Of a stretch of 60,374 nt of DNA, positions 49,992 to 58,092 are shown one piece after another (within the stretch, counting starts at the first letter, position 1; every line of letters starts with the position of its first letter). Source of the DNA: CAZGUG01 sp964625335 (GTDB lineage: Bacteria > Bacillota > Clostridia > Ch29); assembly GCA_964625335.1 (NCBI GenBank), contig CAZVBE010000012.1:1-60374 (forward strand). The letters run 5' to 3'. The position numbers were made by a program, and so were the translations under genes. The notes under the pieces were generated by a model, which was given only the letters and a program-made list of their open reading frames with translations, was not told the DNA's origin and searched no databases.

Positions 49992-51599
49992 ATGGCAACA
50001 GAATACGTGCTGCAAATGAAGGATATTCAAAAGGAATACTACGGAAATAAGGTTCTAAAGGGAGTGGATTTGTCGGTTAAGCCCGGGGAAATACACGCGC
50101 TTATCGGAGAAAACGGTGCCGGCAAATCGACACTTATGAATGTGCTGTTTGGTATGCCGGTTATTCACTCTACAGGAGGCTATACCGGCGAGGTGTATAT
50201 AAACGGCGAGATAACACATATGAAATCACCTCTTGAAGCAATGGCAATAGGCATTGGCATGGTGCATCAGGAGTTTATGCTGATACCCGAATTTACAATT
50301 ACTGAAAACATAAAACTCAACAGGGAGATAACAAAGGATAACTTTTTAAGCAGACTATCCAAGAATGAAGGGCTAAAGACCCTGAATACCCGGGCAATGA
50401 ACAAAGATGCAAGAAAAGCCATGGACAGGGTGGGGCTTGGCATTGAAGAATGGGTAACGGTTGCCGGGCTTCCCGTGGGGCATATGCAGTTTGTGGAAAT
50501 TGCCAGGGAGATAGACAAAACAGGGATTAAGCTCCTGGTTTTTGATGAGCCCACAGCGGTGCTTACCGAGAGTGAAGCCGATAACCTTATAGCCGGCATG
50601 AAAAGGCTGACTGCAGCAGGAATAGCCATACTTTTCATAACCCACAGGCTCAACGAGGTCCTTCAGGCGGCAGATAATATTACTGTACTAAGGGATGGCG
50701 AGTTGGTTGCGACAAGGAAAAAAGAAGACACAAACGTAACAGAACTTGCCGAACTGATGGTTGGCAGAAAGATAGATATAAACGGCAAATCTGAACATGC
50801 AGACAGTCGTCACGATAGAGGGACTGTTCTGGATATAAAGAATCTGCATGTTGATATGCCGGGGGAAAGGGTAAAGGGTGTAAATTTAGAAATCTTCGAG
50901 GGTGAAATCTTTGGGGTTGGAGGACTTGCCGGCCAGGGTAAGGTTGGTATTGCCAACGGAATTATGGGGCTTTATCCAAGCAAAGGTGAGGTTTCCCTGC
51001 GGGGCGAAAAGCTGGACCTTAACGATACCAAAGGCGCCTTAAACAAGGGGCTGGCCTTTGTTTCCGAGGACAGGAGAGGGGTAGGGCTGTTATTGGATTC
51101 TTCAATAGAACTCAATATTGCAGTCACCACCATGCATGTTAAAAATAAGTATCTAAAAAGATTAGGGATTTTCGACCAGATAGACGGTAAGGGTATAAGG
51201 GAACATGCTGCTAAAATGATAAAGGAGCTCGATATACGGTGTACGGGTCCACAGCAGTTGACAAGACAGCTCAGCGGAGGGAATCAACAGAAGGTCTGCG
51301 TTGCCAGGGCTCTGACCTTAGACCCCGAAGTGCTGTTCGTATCCGAGCCAACCCGGGGAATAGACATAGGAGCAAAAAAACTGGTTCTGGATTTACTTGT
51401 AAAGTTGAACAAGGAATTAGGAATGACCATTGTTATGACCTCCAGCGAGCTAATCGAGCTTCGATCGATATGCGACAGAATAGCGATAATTGCGGATGGA
51501 AAAGTTGAGGGCATTCTGAAACCCGATGACAGCGACAGGGACTTTGGACTTATGATGGCCGGCGAATACCGAAAGATACAAAGTAAGGAGGCCATATAA
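49992..51599 (+). CDS. sugar/nucleoside-type ABC transporter ATPase (two nucleotide-binding domains)
   Basis: 535 residues from ATG 49992, with AAGGTGGTGG upstream (an in-frame GTG at 49980 is in that SD). Two fused ABC domains as in RbsA/MglA and NupA. First domain: Walker A GENGAGKST (~45), signature VGHMQFVEIARE (degenerate, usual LSVGQQQ replaced by LPVGHMQ), Walker B LLVFDEPTAVL. Second domain: degenerate Walker A GGLAGQGKVGIANGIMG and a good LSGGNQQKVCVARAL. The H-switch of the first is ITHR. The order is binding protein-ATPase-permease-permease. It energises import of an unknown substrate. Confidence 0.92.
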   Translation: MATEYVLQMKDIQKEYYGNKVLKGVDLSVKPGEIHALIGENGAGKSTLMNVLFGMPVIHSTGGYTGEVYINGEITHMKSPLEAMAIGIGMVHQEFMLIPEFTITENIKLNREITKDNFLSRLSKNEGLKTLNTRAMNKDARKAMDRVGLGIEEWVTVAGLPVGHMQFVEIAREIDKTGIKLLVFDEPTAVLTESEADNLIAGMKRLTAAGIAILFITHRLNEVLQAADNITVLRDGELVATRKKEDTNVTELAELMVGRKIDINGKSEHADSRHDRGTVLDIKNLHVDMPGERVKGVNLEIFEGEIFGVGGLAGQGKVGIANGIMGLYPSKGEVSLRGEKLDLNDTKGALNKGLAFVSEDRRGVGLLLDSSIELNIAVTTMHVKNKYLKRLGIFDQIDGKGIREHAAKMIKELDIRCTGPQQLTRQLSGGNQQKVCVARALTLDPEVLFVSEPTRGIDIGAKKLVLDLLVKLNKELGMTIVMTSSELIELRSICDRIAIIADGKVEGILKPDDSDRDFGLMMAGEYRKIQSKEAI

Positions 51600-51600
51600 T

Positions 51601-52647
51601 ATGAATAAAGCCATTGATTATTTAAATAAGTTTGGCCTTCCTAGGATTATAATTACACTGATGTTTTTGGCAATCTGCATAGCGGCACTGGTTTTGGATC
51701 TTCCCGTTGGCTTATTGGCTTCCGATGTAATCAGAAGGTTTGGTATGTTTGGCGTATTGGCACTGGCTATGGTACCGTCTATTCAATGCGGTACCGGTCC
51801 AAACTTTGCACTGCCTATAGGAATTATATGCGGACTGCTGGGAAGCCTTATGGCAATAGAGTTCGAGCTGACTTCAAAATTCCTAGGTTACGGTTTTTTC
51901 TCGGCAGTACTTATCTCACTGCCCATTGCCGTACTGGCGGGCTGGGCATACGGACTGCTTCTTAACAAGATAAAGGGTTCTGAGATGCTGGTGGCCACAT
52001 ATACAGGCTTTTCAATAGTTTCCTTTATGCAAATTGGCTGGGTGACATTGCCCTTTCAACACCCTGAAATGAGGTGGCCCATTGGCAAGGGACTGAGGGT
52101 TACGGTTTCGCTGGAATCAACATTTGGAGAAGTCCTTAACAATTTCTGGGGCTTTAAGATTGGCGAAGCTTATATTCCCACGGGTCTGCTGCTCTTCTTT
52201 TTCGGCTGTTGCGGACTTGTATGGCTTTTCTCAAGGAGCAGAACCGGTATCGAAATGAATACTGCAGGGGCTAATCCAAAGTTTGCTGCTGCATCGGGTA
52301 TAAATGTGGACAAGAACAGAGTCATAGGGACAATCCTGTCGACGGTTATAGGCGCTGTAGGTATTATAGTATATTCCCTAAGCTTTGGTTACCTGCAGTT
52401 GTATCTTGCTCCCCTCTACATGGCTTTCCCGGCTGTTGCTGCAGTTCTTATCGGTGGAGCTTCCACTAAAAAGGTAAAAATATCCCATGTGCTTATAGGA
52501 ACCTTTTTATTCCAGGGTATGTTAACGGTTGCTGTGCCGGTAGCCAATCAGATGTTTCCCGAAGGAAATCTGTCTGAGGTGCTTAGAATGATAGTGCAGA
52601 ACGGAATAATACTATATGCACTCACTAAGGTTGGGAGGGAAGCATAA
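51601..52647 (+). CDS. ABC transporter permease 1 (BPD_transp_2 type)
   Basis: 348 residues with about nine or ten hydrophobic segments. The signature region GANPKFAAASGINVDKNRVIGTILSTVIGAVGIIVY near residue 220 is typical of RbsC/LivH/NupP-type permeases. It starts one base after the ATPase stop. Its stop overlaps the start of permease 2 (TAATG). The two permeases are distinct and probably form a heterodimeric pore, as in NupPQ. Confidence 0.9.
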   Translation: MNKAIDYLNKFGLPRIIITLMFLAICIAALVLDLPVGLLASDVIRRFGMFGVLALAMVPSIQCGTGPNFALPIGIICGLLGSLMAIEFELTSKFLGYGFFSAVLISLPIAVLAGWAYGLLLNKIKGSEMLVATYTGFSIVSFMQIGWVTLPFQHPEMRWPIGKGLRVTVSLESTFGEVLNNFWGFKIGEAYIPTGLLLFFFGCCGLVWLFSRSRTGIEMNTAGANPKFAAASGINVDKNRVIGTILSTVIGAVGIIVYSLSFGYLQLYLAPLYMAFPAVAAVLIGGASTKKVKISHVLIGTFLFQGMLTVAVPVANQMFPEGNLSEVLRMIVQNGIILYALTKVGREA

Positions 52648-53954
52648 TGGCCCAGGTTAACGATGTTAAAACGACTAAAATAAACAAAGAAAGTACGTCA
52701 AGCAGTATTAAAAAGCTGCTGTTTGACTACAGTGTGCCGATACTGTTCGTTATCATCTGCTTGCTGGGAGTTTATTTTTCAAAGCTGCCCCTGGTGTTTA
52801 TTGTAAACACACTGCTGACAAGGATAACAAGAAACTCCTTTCTGGTTCTTGCTCTGGTTATACCTGTAATAGCGGGATTGGGTCTCAACTTCGGAATAGT
52901 CATCGGGGCAATGGCGGGACAATTCGCAATAATTATAGTAACCCACTTAAAAATTGCCGGCTTTTCCGGTTTCCTGATGTGTATGCTGCTGGCAACTCCG
53001 ATAGCAATTATTTTCGGGCTTTTAACCGCCATGCTTCTCAACAGAACCAAGGGCCAGGAAATGATTTCGAGTATGATTGCAGGGTTCTTTGCAAACGGAG
53101 TATATCAGTTTATACTCCTGTTTCTGGTTGGTACATTAATACCCCTTAAAAATCCGGACCTTGTATTAAGCAGAGGCATAGGAATAAGAAATACCATTGA
53201 CCTGACAACCGAAATGGGACTCAAGTATTCCCTTGATAATGTTTTTCAGTATCCGCTGTTTTATGTCCTGGCGGGAGTCGGTGCAGTAGCAGTAATAGCT
53301 GTCTGCATAGATTATGTTTTGAAAAAGAAACATTTGGCAGAGGACATCGACAATTTTAAATATATAACCCGCCTGTTAACAGCGGGGGCAATCCTTGCAG
53401 TGAGTGTCTGGTTAATAGCAACTGACTCAATGCTAATGAGCGTTAACCTTCCTATTGCCACCACTATACTGATAGCGATGTTGTGGCTGTTTAATGTCTT
53501 AATTATGAAAACCAAATTGGGACAGGATTTCAGAACGGTCGGGCATAATATGGAGATTGCAAAGATTTCAGGGATAAATGTTGACAAATCAAGGACAATT
53601 GCCATGGTCATATCCACGCTGTTTGCCGCATGGGGCCAGATAATTTTCCTGCAAAACATAGGGACCCTGTCAACTTACGGCAGCCATGTTCAGATAGCTA
53701 CATTCTCCATTGCTGCCATACTCCTTGGAGGAGCATCTGTTACCAAGGCGACCAGCGGACAGGCAATCCTGGGTGTAATTTTGTTCCACACACTGTTTAT
53801 AGTATCGCCTAAGGCTGGGAACAATCTTTTCGGAGACGCTCAGATAGGAGAGTTTTTCAGAGCATTTGTATCATATGGTGTTATCGGTGTGGCGCTGGGG
53901 CTTCATGCCTGGAACAAAAGAGTCCAAGCAGCCAGAAGGCATTTGGACATTTAA
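52647..53954 (+). CDS. ABC transporter permease 2 (BPD_transp_2 type)
   Basis: 435 residues, longer than permease 1 because of a ~30-residue charged N-terminal extension (VNDVKTTKINKESTSSS) and a mid-protein insertion with VLKKKHLAEDIDN. The signature region GHNMEIAKISGINVDKSRTIAMVISTLFAAWGQIIF near residue 290 matches the coupling region of permease 1. Hydrophobic segments number about ten to eleven. It is the last gene of the operon; a strong terminator follows. Confidence 0.9.
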   Translation: MAQVNDVKTTKINKESTSSSIKKLLFDYSVPILFVIICLLGVYFSKLPLVFIVNTLLTRITRNSFLVLALVIPVIAGLGLNFGIVIGAMAGQFAIIIVTHLKIAGFSGFLMCMLLATPIAIIFGLLTAMLLNRTKGQEMISSMIAGFFANGVYQFILLFLVGTLIPLKNPDLVLSRGIGIRNTIDLTTEMGLKYSLDNVFQYPLFYVLAGVGAVAVIAVCIDYVLKKKHLAEDIDNFKYITRLLTAGAILAVSVWLIATDSMLMSVNLPIATTILIAMLWLFNVLIMKTKLGQDFRTVGHNMEIAKISGINVDKSRTIAMVISTLFAAWGQIIFLQNIGTLSTYGSHVQIATFSIAAILLGGASVTKATSGQAILGVILFHTLFIVSPKAGNNLFGDAQIGEFFRAFVSYGVIGVALGLHAWNKRVQAARRHLDI

Positions 53955-53960
53955 ATGCCA

Positions 53961-53975
53961 CAGGGGACGGGTCCC
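53961..53975. repeat. REP-like fragment
   Basis: CAGGGGACGGGTCCC resembles the CAGGGGACGG core of short repeats linked to Y1 (RAYT) transposases in Clostridia. A related ACACAAAAGAACCG lies at about 3141-3154. No transposase is present. Confidence 0.25.
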
Positions 53976-54011
53976 AACCGTTAACCCGGGGTGGCGTGCC
54001 ATATGCGTTTA

Positions 54012-54057
54012 TATCAGGGAGTATACGGAGTATCCGTTTACTCCCTGATACTTTTTT
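54012..54057 (+). terminator. strong terminator of the DUF3798 importer operon
   Basis: 12-bp arms TATCAGGGAGTA (54012-54023) and its complement (54039-54050), an inner ACGGA/TCCGT stem, then a run of six T. Confidence 0.92.
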
Positions 54058-54151
54058 GGCCGGCCATGGGTAATAATCATGTCATATTGTGTTCCATATG
54101 GTATAATTCAATTAGATTATGGGGATACACTTATTTTTGTGAGGTGGCAAT

Positions 54152-55327
54152 ATGAAATTTGGCAAAAGAAATATCCCAACCCTTGTTTTTTTTGCGGCTG
54201 TTATCATAGCCTTTGGATTTATACACACTAATACAGCCAGACAGGCTTACAGTCCCCAGCAGACAGAACCGCATGTCTCCGATGTTCATATGGAGCAGCC
54301 TGCGGCAGACCTTAACAGTATGAGAATCCCTGTGAAAGTAAAGGGCGTCTACCTTACCGGGTATACCGCCGGAGGGCAGAGGCTTTATCAGCTGCTTGAC
54401 CTTGTCAATAAAACGGAATTAAACTCGATGGTTATAGATGTGAAAAACGATTCCGGAATTGTGACCTACAAATCAAGGAATGAAATGGCCGGATTTGTCG
54501 GAGCCAACAAGATTATTCAGATTAAAGACATAGAAAAACGAATAGCCGAGCTTAAGAAGAACAATGTATATACTATCGCCAGAATTGTTGCATTTAAGGA
54601 TAACCTGGCTGCCAGCATGCGGCCCGACCTTGCTATTAAATCCACTTTGGGAGCGGTATGGAGGGACAATGCGGGAAATGCTTGGCTAAATCCGTACAAC
54701 CGTGAAAGTTGGAAGTACGTTCTAGATATTGCAGAGGAAGCCGTAGGATACGGTTTTGACGAAATACAGTTTGACTATGTCAGGTTCCCTACCGATGGCA
54801 ACAGAAAGCTTATAGACTATGGAGAGGCCGGTGAGAAGGAGACAATGTCCGGCGCCATAGCCGCTTTCCTTGAACACACTACCAGAAGACTGAACGATAT
54901 GGGAGCTTTCGTATCCGCCGATGTGTTTGGCCAGGTCACCACCAATCAGGACGACATGGGATTGGGACAGCAATTGGAGGACCTGGCAGTCAGCACCAAT
55001 ATTCTAAGCCCTATGGTATATCCGTCCCATTATTATCCCGGTGTCTACGGCGTAAGCTATCCCGACTTTGAGCCGTATAAGATTGTGTATACAAGCATGA
55101 GCACAGCCTATAAAAGGATAGAGGAGTTGAACAATAACCGGGAAAAGGCGGTTCTACGGCCCTGGCTGCAGGATTTTACCGCCAGCTATTTAAGGCAGGG
55201 GTACCAGGTCTACGGATCCAAACAGGTAAGGGAACAGATACAGGCAACCTATGATTCGGGAGTGGAGCAGTGGCTTTTATGGAATGCCGGAAATTATTAT
55301 ACAGAAGGAGCACTGCTTAAGGAATAG
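54152..55327 (+). CDS. putative glycoside hydrolase (DUF4015 family), secreted or membrane-anchored
   Basis: 391 residues. ATG 54152 follows GAGGTGG. A signal-anchor helix (~8-25, TLVFFAAVIIAFGFIHT) leads to an outside domain. The TIM-barrel-like DUF4015 (GHL) core has VKGVYLTGYTAGGQRL, VIDVKNDSGIVTYKS, AVWRDNAGNAWLNPYNRESW and GFDEIQFDYVRFPTDGN; the last acidic triad (DE, FDYVRFP) holds the likely catalytic Asp/Glu. Then SADVFGQVTTN and SPMVYPSHYYPGVYG. The substrate is predicted to be a polysaccharide, not defined. An extended -10 TGGTATAAT lies ~60 bases upstream. Confidence 0.85.
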   Translation: MKFGKRNIPTLVFFAAVIIAFGFIHTNTARQAYSPQQTEPHVSDVHMEQPAADLNSMRIPVKVKGVYLTGYTAGGQRLYQLLDLVNKTELNSMVIDVKNDSGIVTYKSRNEMAGFVGANKIIQIKDIEKRIAELKKNNVYTIARIVAFKDNLAASMRPDLAIKSTLGAVWRDNAGNAWLNPYNRESWKYVLDIAEEAVGYGFDEIQFDYVRFPTDGNRKLIDYGEAGEKETMSGAIAAFLEHTTRRLNDMGAFVSADVFGQVTTNQDDMGLGQQLEDLAVSTNILSPMVYPSHYYPGVYGVSYPDFEPYKIVYTSMSTAYKRIEELNNNREKAVLRPWLQDFTASYLRQGYQVYGSKQVREQIQATYDSGVEQWLLWNAGNYYTEGALLKE

Positions 55328-55416
55328 AAGAGCGAAAAAACCTCCGTTTTTAAATATTATTTTTTACTGTGGACAAAATAATGTTAAAACTAAAAGCGGG
55401 AGGGATAAAACCGGGG

Positions 55417-55620
55417 ATGAGTCGTGACAGCGTATTCAAAAGGATTATTTCTATTATCAGAAAGGACGTCAGGAATAATAAGTCGGAGTTCGCGGAAGAG
55501 AGCAGGCCTGGGCAGTCTATGGAAGCCGTACAGCAGACACAGCAAACCGGTGCGGCAGATACCGGTCAGGCAGACCAGGACATTTACAGTAAGCAGGAAA
55601 GGATGGAAGAAACAGAATAG
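55417..55620 (+). CDS. small hydrophilic protein of unknown function
   Basis: 67 codons from ATG 55417 (GGGAGGG 12 bases upstream), or 83 from GTG 55369 without an SD. The N-terminal half is basic (SVFKRIISIIRKDVRNN) and may be an amphipathic helix; the C-terminal half is Gln/Thr/Glu-rich (QQTQQTGAADTGQAD) and looks disordered. No family is recognised. The stop codon overlaps a perfect terminator stem, which supports transcription of this frame. A real gene is plausible but not certain. Confidence 0.45.
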   Translation: MSRDSVFKRIISIIRKDVRNNKSEFAEESRPGQSMEAVQQTQQTGAADTGQADQDIYSKQERMEETE

Positions 55621-55643
55621 GGAGGAAAGCTCCCTATTTTTTT
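55618..55643 (+). terminator. terminator overlapping the small-protein stop codon
   Basis: TAGGGAG (55618-55624), a five-base loop, CTCCCTA, then seven T. It isolates the next promoter. Confidence 0.9.
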
Positions 55644-55679
55644 ATCTTATAAAAACGACCGATACAGATATATTGACAA

Positions 55680-55708
55680 TTGACACGGAAATACCTTGGT
55701 GATACAAT
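55680..55708 (+). promoter_or_regulatory. sigma-A promoter of nrdJ
   Basis: TTGACA (55680-55685), a 17-base spacer, TACAAT (55703-55708). A second TTGACA lies nine bases before. The -10 is inside the first NrdR box. Confidence 0.85.
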
Positions 55709-55749
55709 ATGTTGTACCGGTATTTATTATATATACTATATATAGCATG
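55702..55749. promoter_or_regulatory. two NrdR boxes controlling nrdJ
   Basis: Box 1 ATACAATATGTTGTAC (55702-55717) and box 2 ATACTATATATAGCAT (55733-55748) each match about 13 of 16 positions of the NrdR consensus acaCwAtATaTwGtgt. Their conserved C residues are exactly 31 bases apart, three helical turns, the classical spacing. Box 1 overlaps the -10. No nrdR gene is in the window. No cobalamin riboswitch was seen upstream. Confidence 0.82.
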
Positions 55750-55760
55750 GGGGTGTACAT

Positions 55761-58013
55761 ATGCAACTATCAGAGAATGCTCTCAAGGTTCTGGAAAGAA
55801 GATATCTCACAAAGAATGAAAAAGGGGAGGCAGTCGAAACCCCGCAGGAGATGTTCCGGCGGGTAGCCCGGACAATAGCATCGGCCCAAGCCGGCTATGA
55901 CACTAAAACGGGCGCAGAAGAACTGGAAAATACCTTTTACCGGCTTTTGTCCGGTCTGGAGTTTATACCAAATTCTCCAACCCTTATGAACGCAGGGAAG
56001 GATTTAGGACAGCTCTCTGCCTGCTTTGTACTGCCGGTGGAGGATTCCATGGAAGGGATATTTGATGCCATAAAGCAGGCAGCTATAATCCATAAAAGCG
56101 GCGGAGGGACAGGATTTAGCTTTTCACGGCTCCGTCCCGGCGGTGCAACTGTCAATTCTACCGGCGGCGTAGCTTCCGGACCCATAAGCTTTATGAAGGT
56201 CTTTAACGCAGCCACAGAGGCTGTTAAGCAGGGGGGGGTGCGCAGGGGAGCCAATATGGGCATCCTGAGAGTGGATCATCCGGATATAATAGAGTTCATT
56301 AAATGCAAGGGGAATAGTAAAGATATTACCAACTTCAACATATCGATAGCAGTAACCGAGGATTTTATGAGGGCTGTGGAAGCGGAACAGGAATACCCCC
56401 TGGTGAGCCCCCATGACAAAAAGGTGGTAGAATACATAAACGCAAGGGAGATATTTGAGCTTATCGTTGAAATGGCGTGGAAAAACGGCGAGCCGGGGAT
56501 TATCTTTATAGACAGAATGAACGCGGACAATGTATTAAAAAGCCGGGGAGAGATAGAGAGCACCAACCCGTGCGGCGAGCAGCCGCTGCTGCCCTACGAA
56601 TCCTGTAACTTAGGCTCGATAAACCTTGCAAAGATGCTAATACAGGAAGGTGACAAAAGGGTTATCGACTATGAAAAATTAGGGGAAGTTGTGGATGCTG
56701 CGGTTTGGTTTCTTGATAATGTCATAGACGTAAACAGGTACCCCCTGGAGCAAATCGAAAAAGCAACCAAGGGGTCGAGGAAGATTGGTCTTGGCGTAAT
56801 GGGCTTTGCGGACATGCTTATTATGCTGGGGATACCCTATAATTCGGATGAGGCAATACAGGCGGCAGAGGACGTTATGGGCTTTATAAACAGGCGTTCA
56901 AAGGAAAAATCGGCAGAACTAGCCTATGTTAAGGGAAAATTTCCGTTTTATGGGGAGAGCACCTATGCCGCCGGGGGCACGGAGATGAGAAATGCAACCA
57001 CCACAACCATTGCCCCAACCGGCACCATAAGCATAATCGCCGGCGTTTCCAGCGGGATAGAACCGTTGTTTGCCATTTCCTATATCCGAAATGTAATGGA
57101 CAAGGATCATCTGCCCGAAGTGCACCCAATATTTGAAGAGGTTGCCCGGCGGCGGGGATTTTACAGTACAGAGCTTATGGAAGAGATCGCCCGCAAGGGA
57201 ACACTAAAGGATATTCAGGGTGTACCGGAGGATGTTAAAAGAATATTTGTAACCGCTCACGACATAAGCCCCGAATGGCACGTGCGGATGCAGGCGGCTT
57301 TCCAGAAGAATACCGACAATGCCGTATCCAAAACGGTTAATTTTCCTCACAATGCCCTAAAGGAAGACGTCAGGAAGGTATACATGCTGGCCTATAAACT
57401 GGGCTGCAAGGGAGTTACCATATACAGGGACGGAAGCAGGGAGGAGCAGGTATTAAACATAGGTGGGATTCATGGCGGCGCCGGGATGGCAGCCGGTCGG
57501 GACAAAGATATCCTTAGTCCCAGGACAAGGCCGGAGATAACCAGAGGAATGACCGAAAAGGTGAAGATAGGCTGCGGCAACCTGTATATAACGGTCAACT
57601 ACGACGATAACGGCATATGTGAAGTGTTCACAAACCTGGGACGTGCCGGAGGATGTCCCAGCCAGAGTGAAGCCACCAGCCGCCTTGTATCCATTGCCCT
57701 AAGGTCAGGTATTGATGTTAGGTCAATAGTAGAGCAGCTTAAGGGTATACGCTGTCATTCAACCATCAGGCAAAAGGTTAACGGGAACGGAATAAAGGTT
57801 TTATCCTGTCCTGATGCGATAGGCAAGGCAATCGAAAGGGCCATGAAAATGGACGGAGGGCTTGACATATCAACACAGGATAGCCTGCAAGACTGCGTTA
57901 GGCCTGACGGAGGCAGCGGCAGCACGGCGGCGTGCCCGGAATGCGGCGGCATTCTGGAACACGAAAGCGGATGTGTTGTCTGCCGGGGCTGCGGTTATTC
58001 AAGATGCGGATGA
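55761..58013 (+). CDS. nrdJ: adenosylcobalamin-dependent (class II) ribonucleotide reductase
   Basis: Reduces ribonucleotides to deoxyribonucleotides using B12, working with or without oxygen. 750 residues. Conserved elements: NSPTLMNAG (71-79), SACF with Cys88 of the redox pair, then NPCGE with thiyl Cys271 and Glu273. Cys282 in ESCNLGSINLA and the TTTIAPTGTISIIAG loop follow. The C-terminus has a zinc-type cluster with four CxxC pairs (CPECGG...CVVCRGCGYSRC) that should shuttle electrons from thioredoxin. It has its own promoter and two NrdR boxes. Confidence 0.96.
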   Translation: MQLSENALKVLERRYLTKNEKGEAVETPQEMFRRVARTIASAQAGYDTKTGAEELENTFYRLLSGLEFIPNSPTLMNAGKDLGQLSACFVLPVEDSMEGIFDAIKQAAIIHKSGGGTGFSFSRLRPGGATVNSTGGVASGPISFMKVFNAATEAVKQGGVRRGANMGILRVDHPDIIEFIKCKGNSKDITNFNISIAVTEDFMRAVEAEQEYPLVSPHDKKVVEYINAREIFELIVEMAWKNGEPGIIFIDRMNADNVLKSRGEIESTNPCGEQPLLPYESCNLGSINLAKMLIQEGDKRVIDYEKLGEVVDAAVWFLDNVIDVNRYPLEQIEKATKGSRKIGLGVMGFADMLIMLGIPYNSDEAIQAAEDVMGFINRRSKEKSAELAYVKGKFPFYGESTYAAGGTEMRNATTTTIAPTGTISIIAGVSSGIEPLFAISYIRNVMDKDHLPEVHPIFEEVARRRGFYSTELMEEIARKGTLKDIQGVPEDVKRIFVTAHDISPEWHVRMQAAFQKNTDNAVSKTVNFPHNALKEDVRKVYMLAYKLGCKGVTIYRDGSREEQVLNIGGIHGGAGMAAGRDKDILSPRTRPEITRGMTEKVKIGCGNLYITVNYDDNGICEVFTNLGRAGGCPSQSEATSRLVSIALRSGIDVRSIVEQLKGIRCHSTIRQKVNGNGIKVLSCPDAIGKAIERAMKMDGGLDISTQDSLQDCVRPDGGSGSTAACPECGGILEHESGCVVCRGCGYSRCG

Positions 58014-58092
58014 TGCGTTACATATCGGAAATGCACGGCAAAGCTAATGATGTTGTAAAGGAGGCAGGGCGTAAGCCCTGCCTTAAAAAGGT

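Noticed and set aside
55621..55760. Cobalamin riboswitch upstream of the B12-dependent nrdJ
   Set aside because: The gap is only 140 bases, holds a terminator, promoter and NrdR boxes, and lacks the B12-box GCCACTG-like core.
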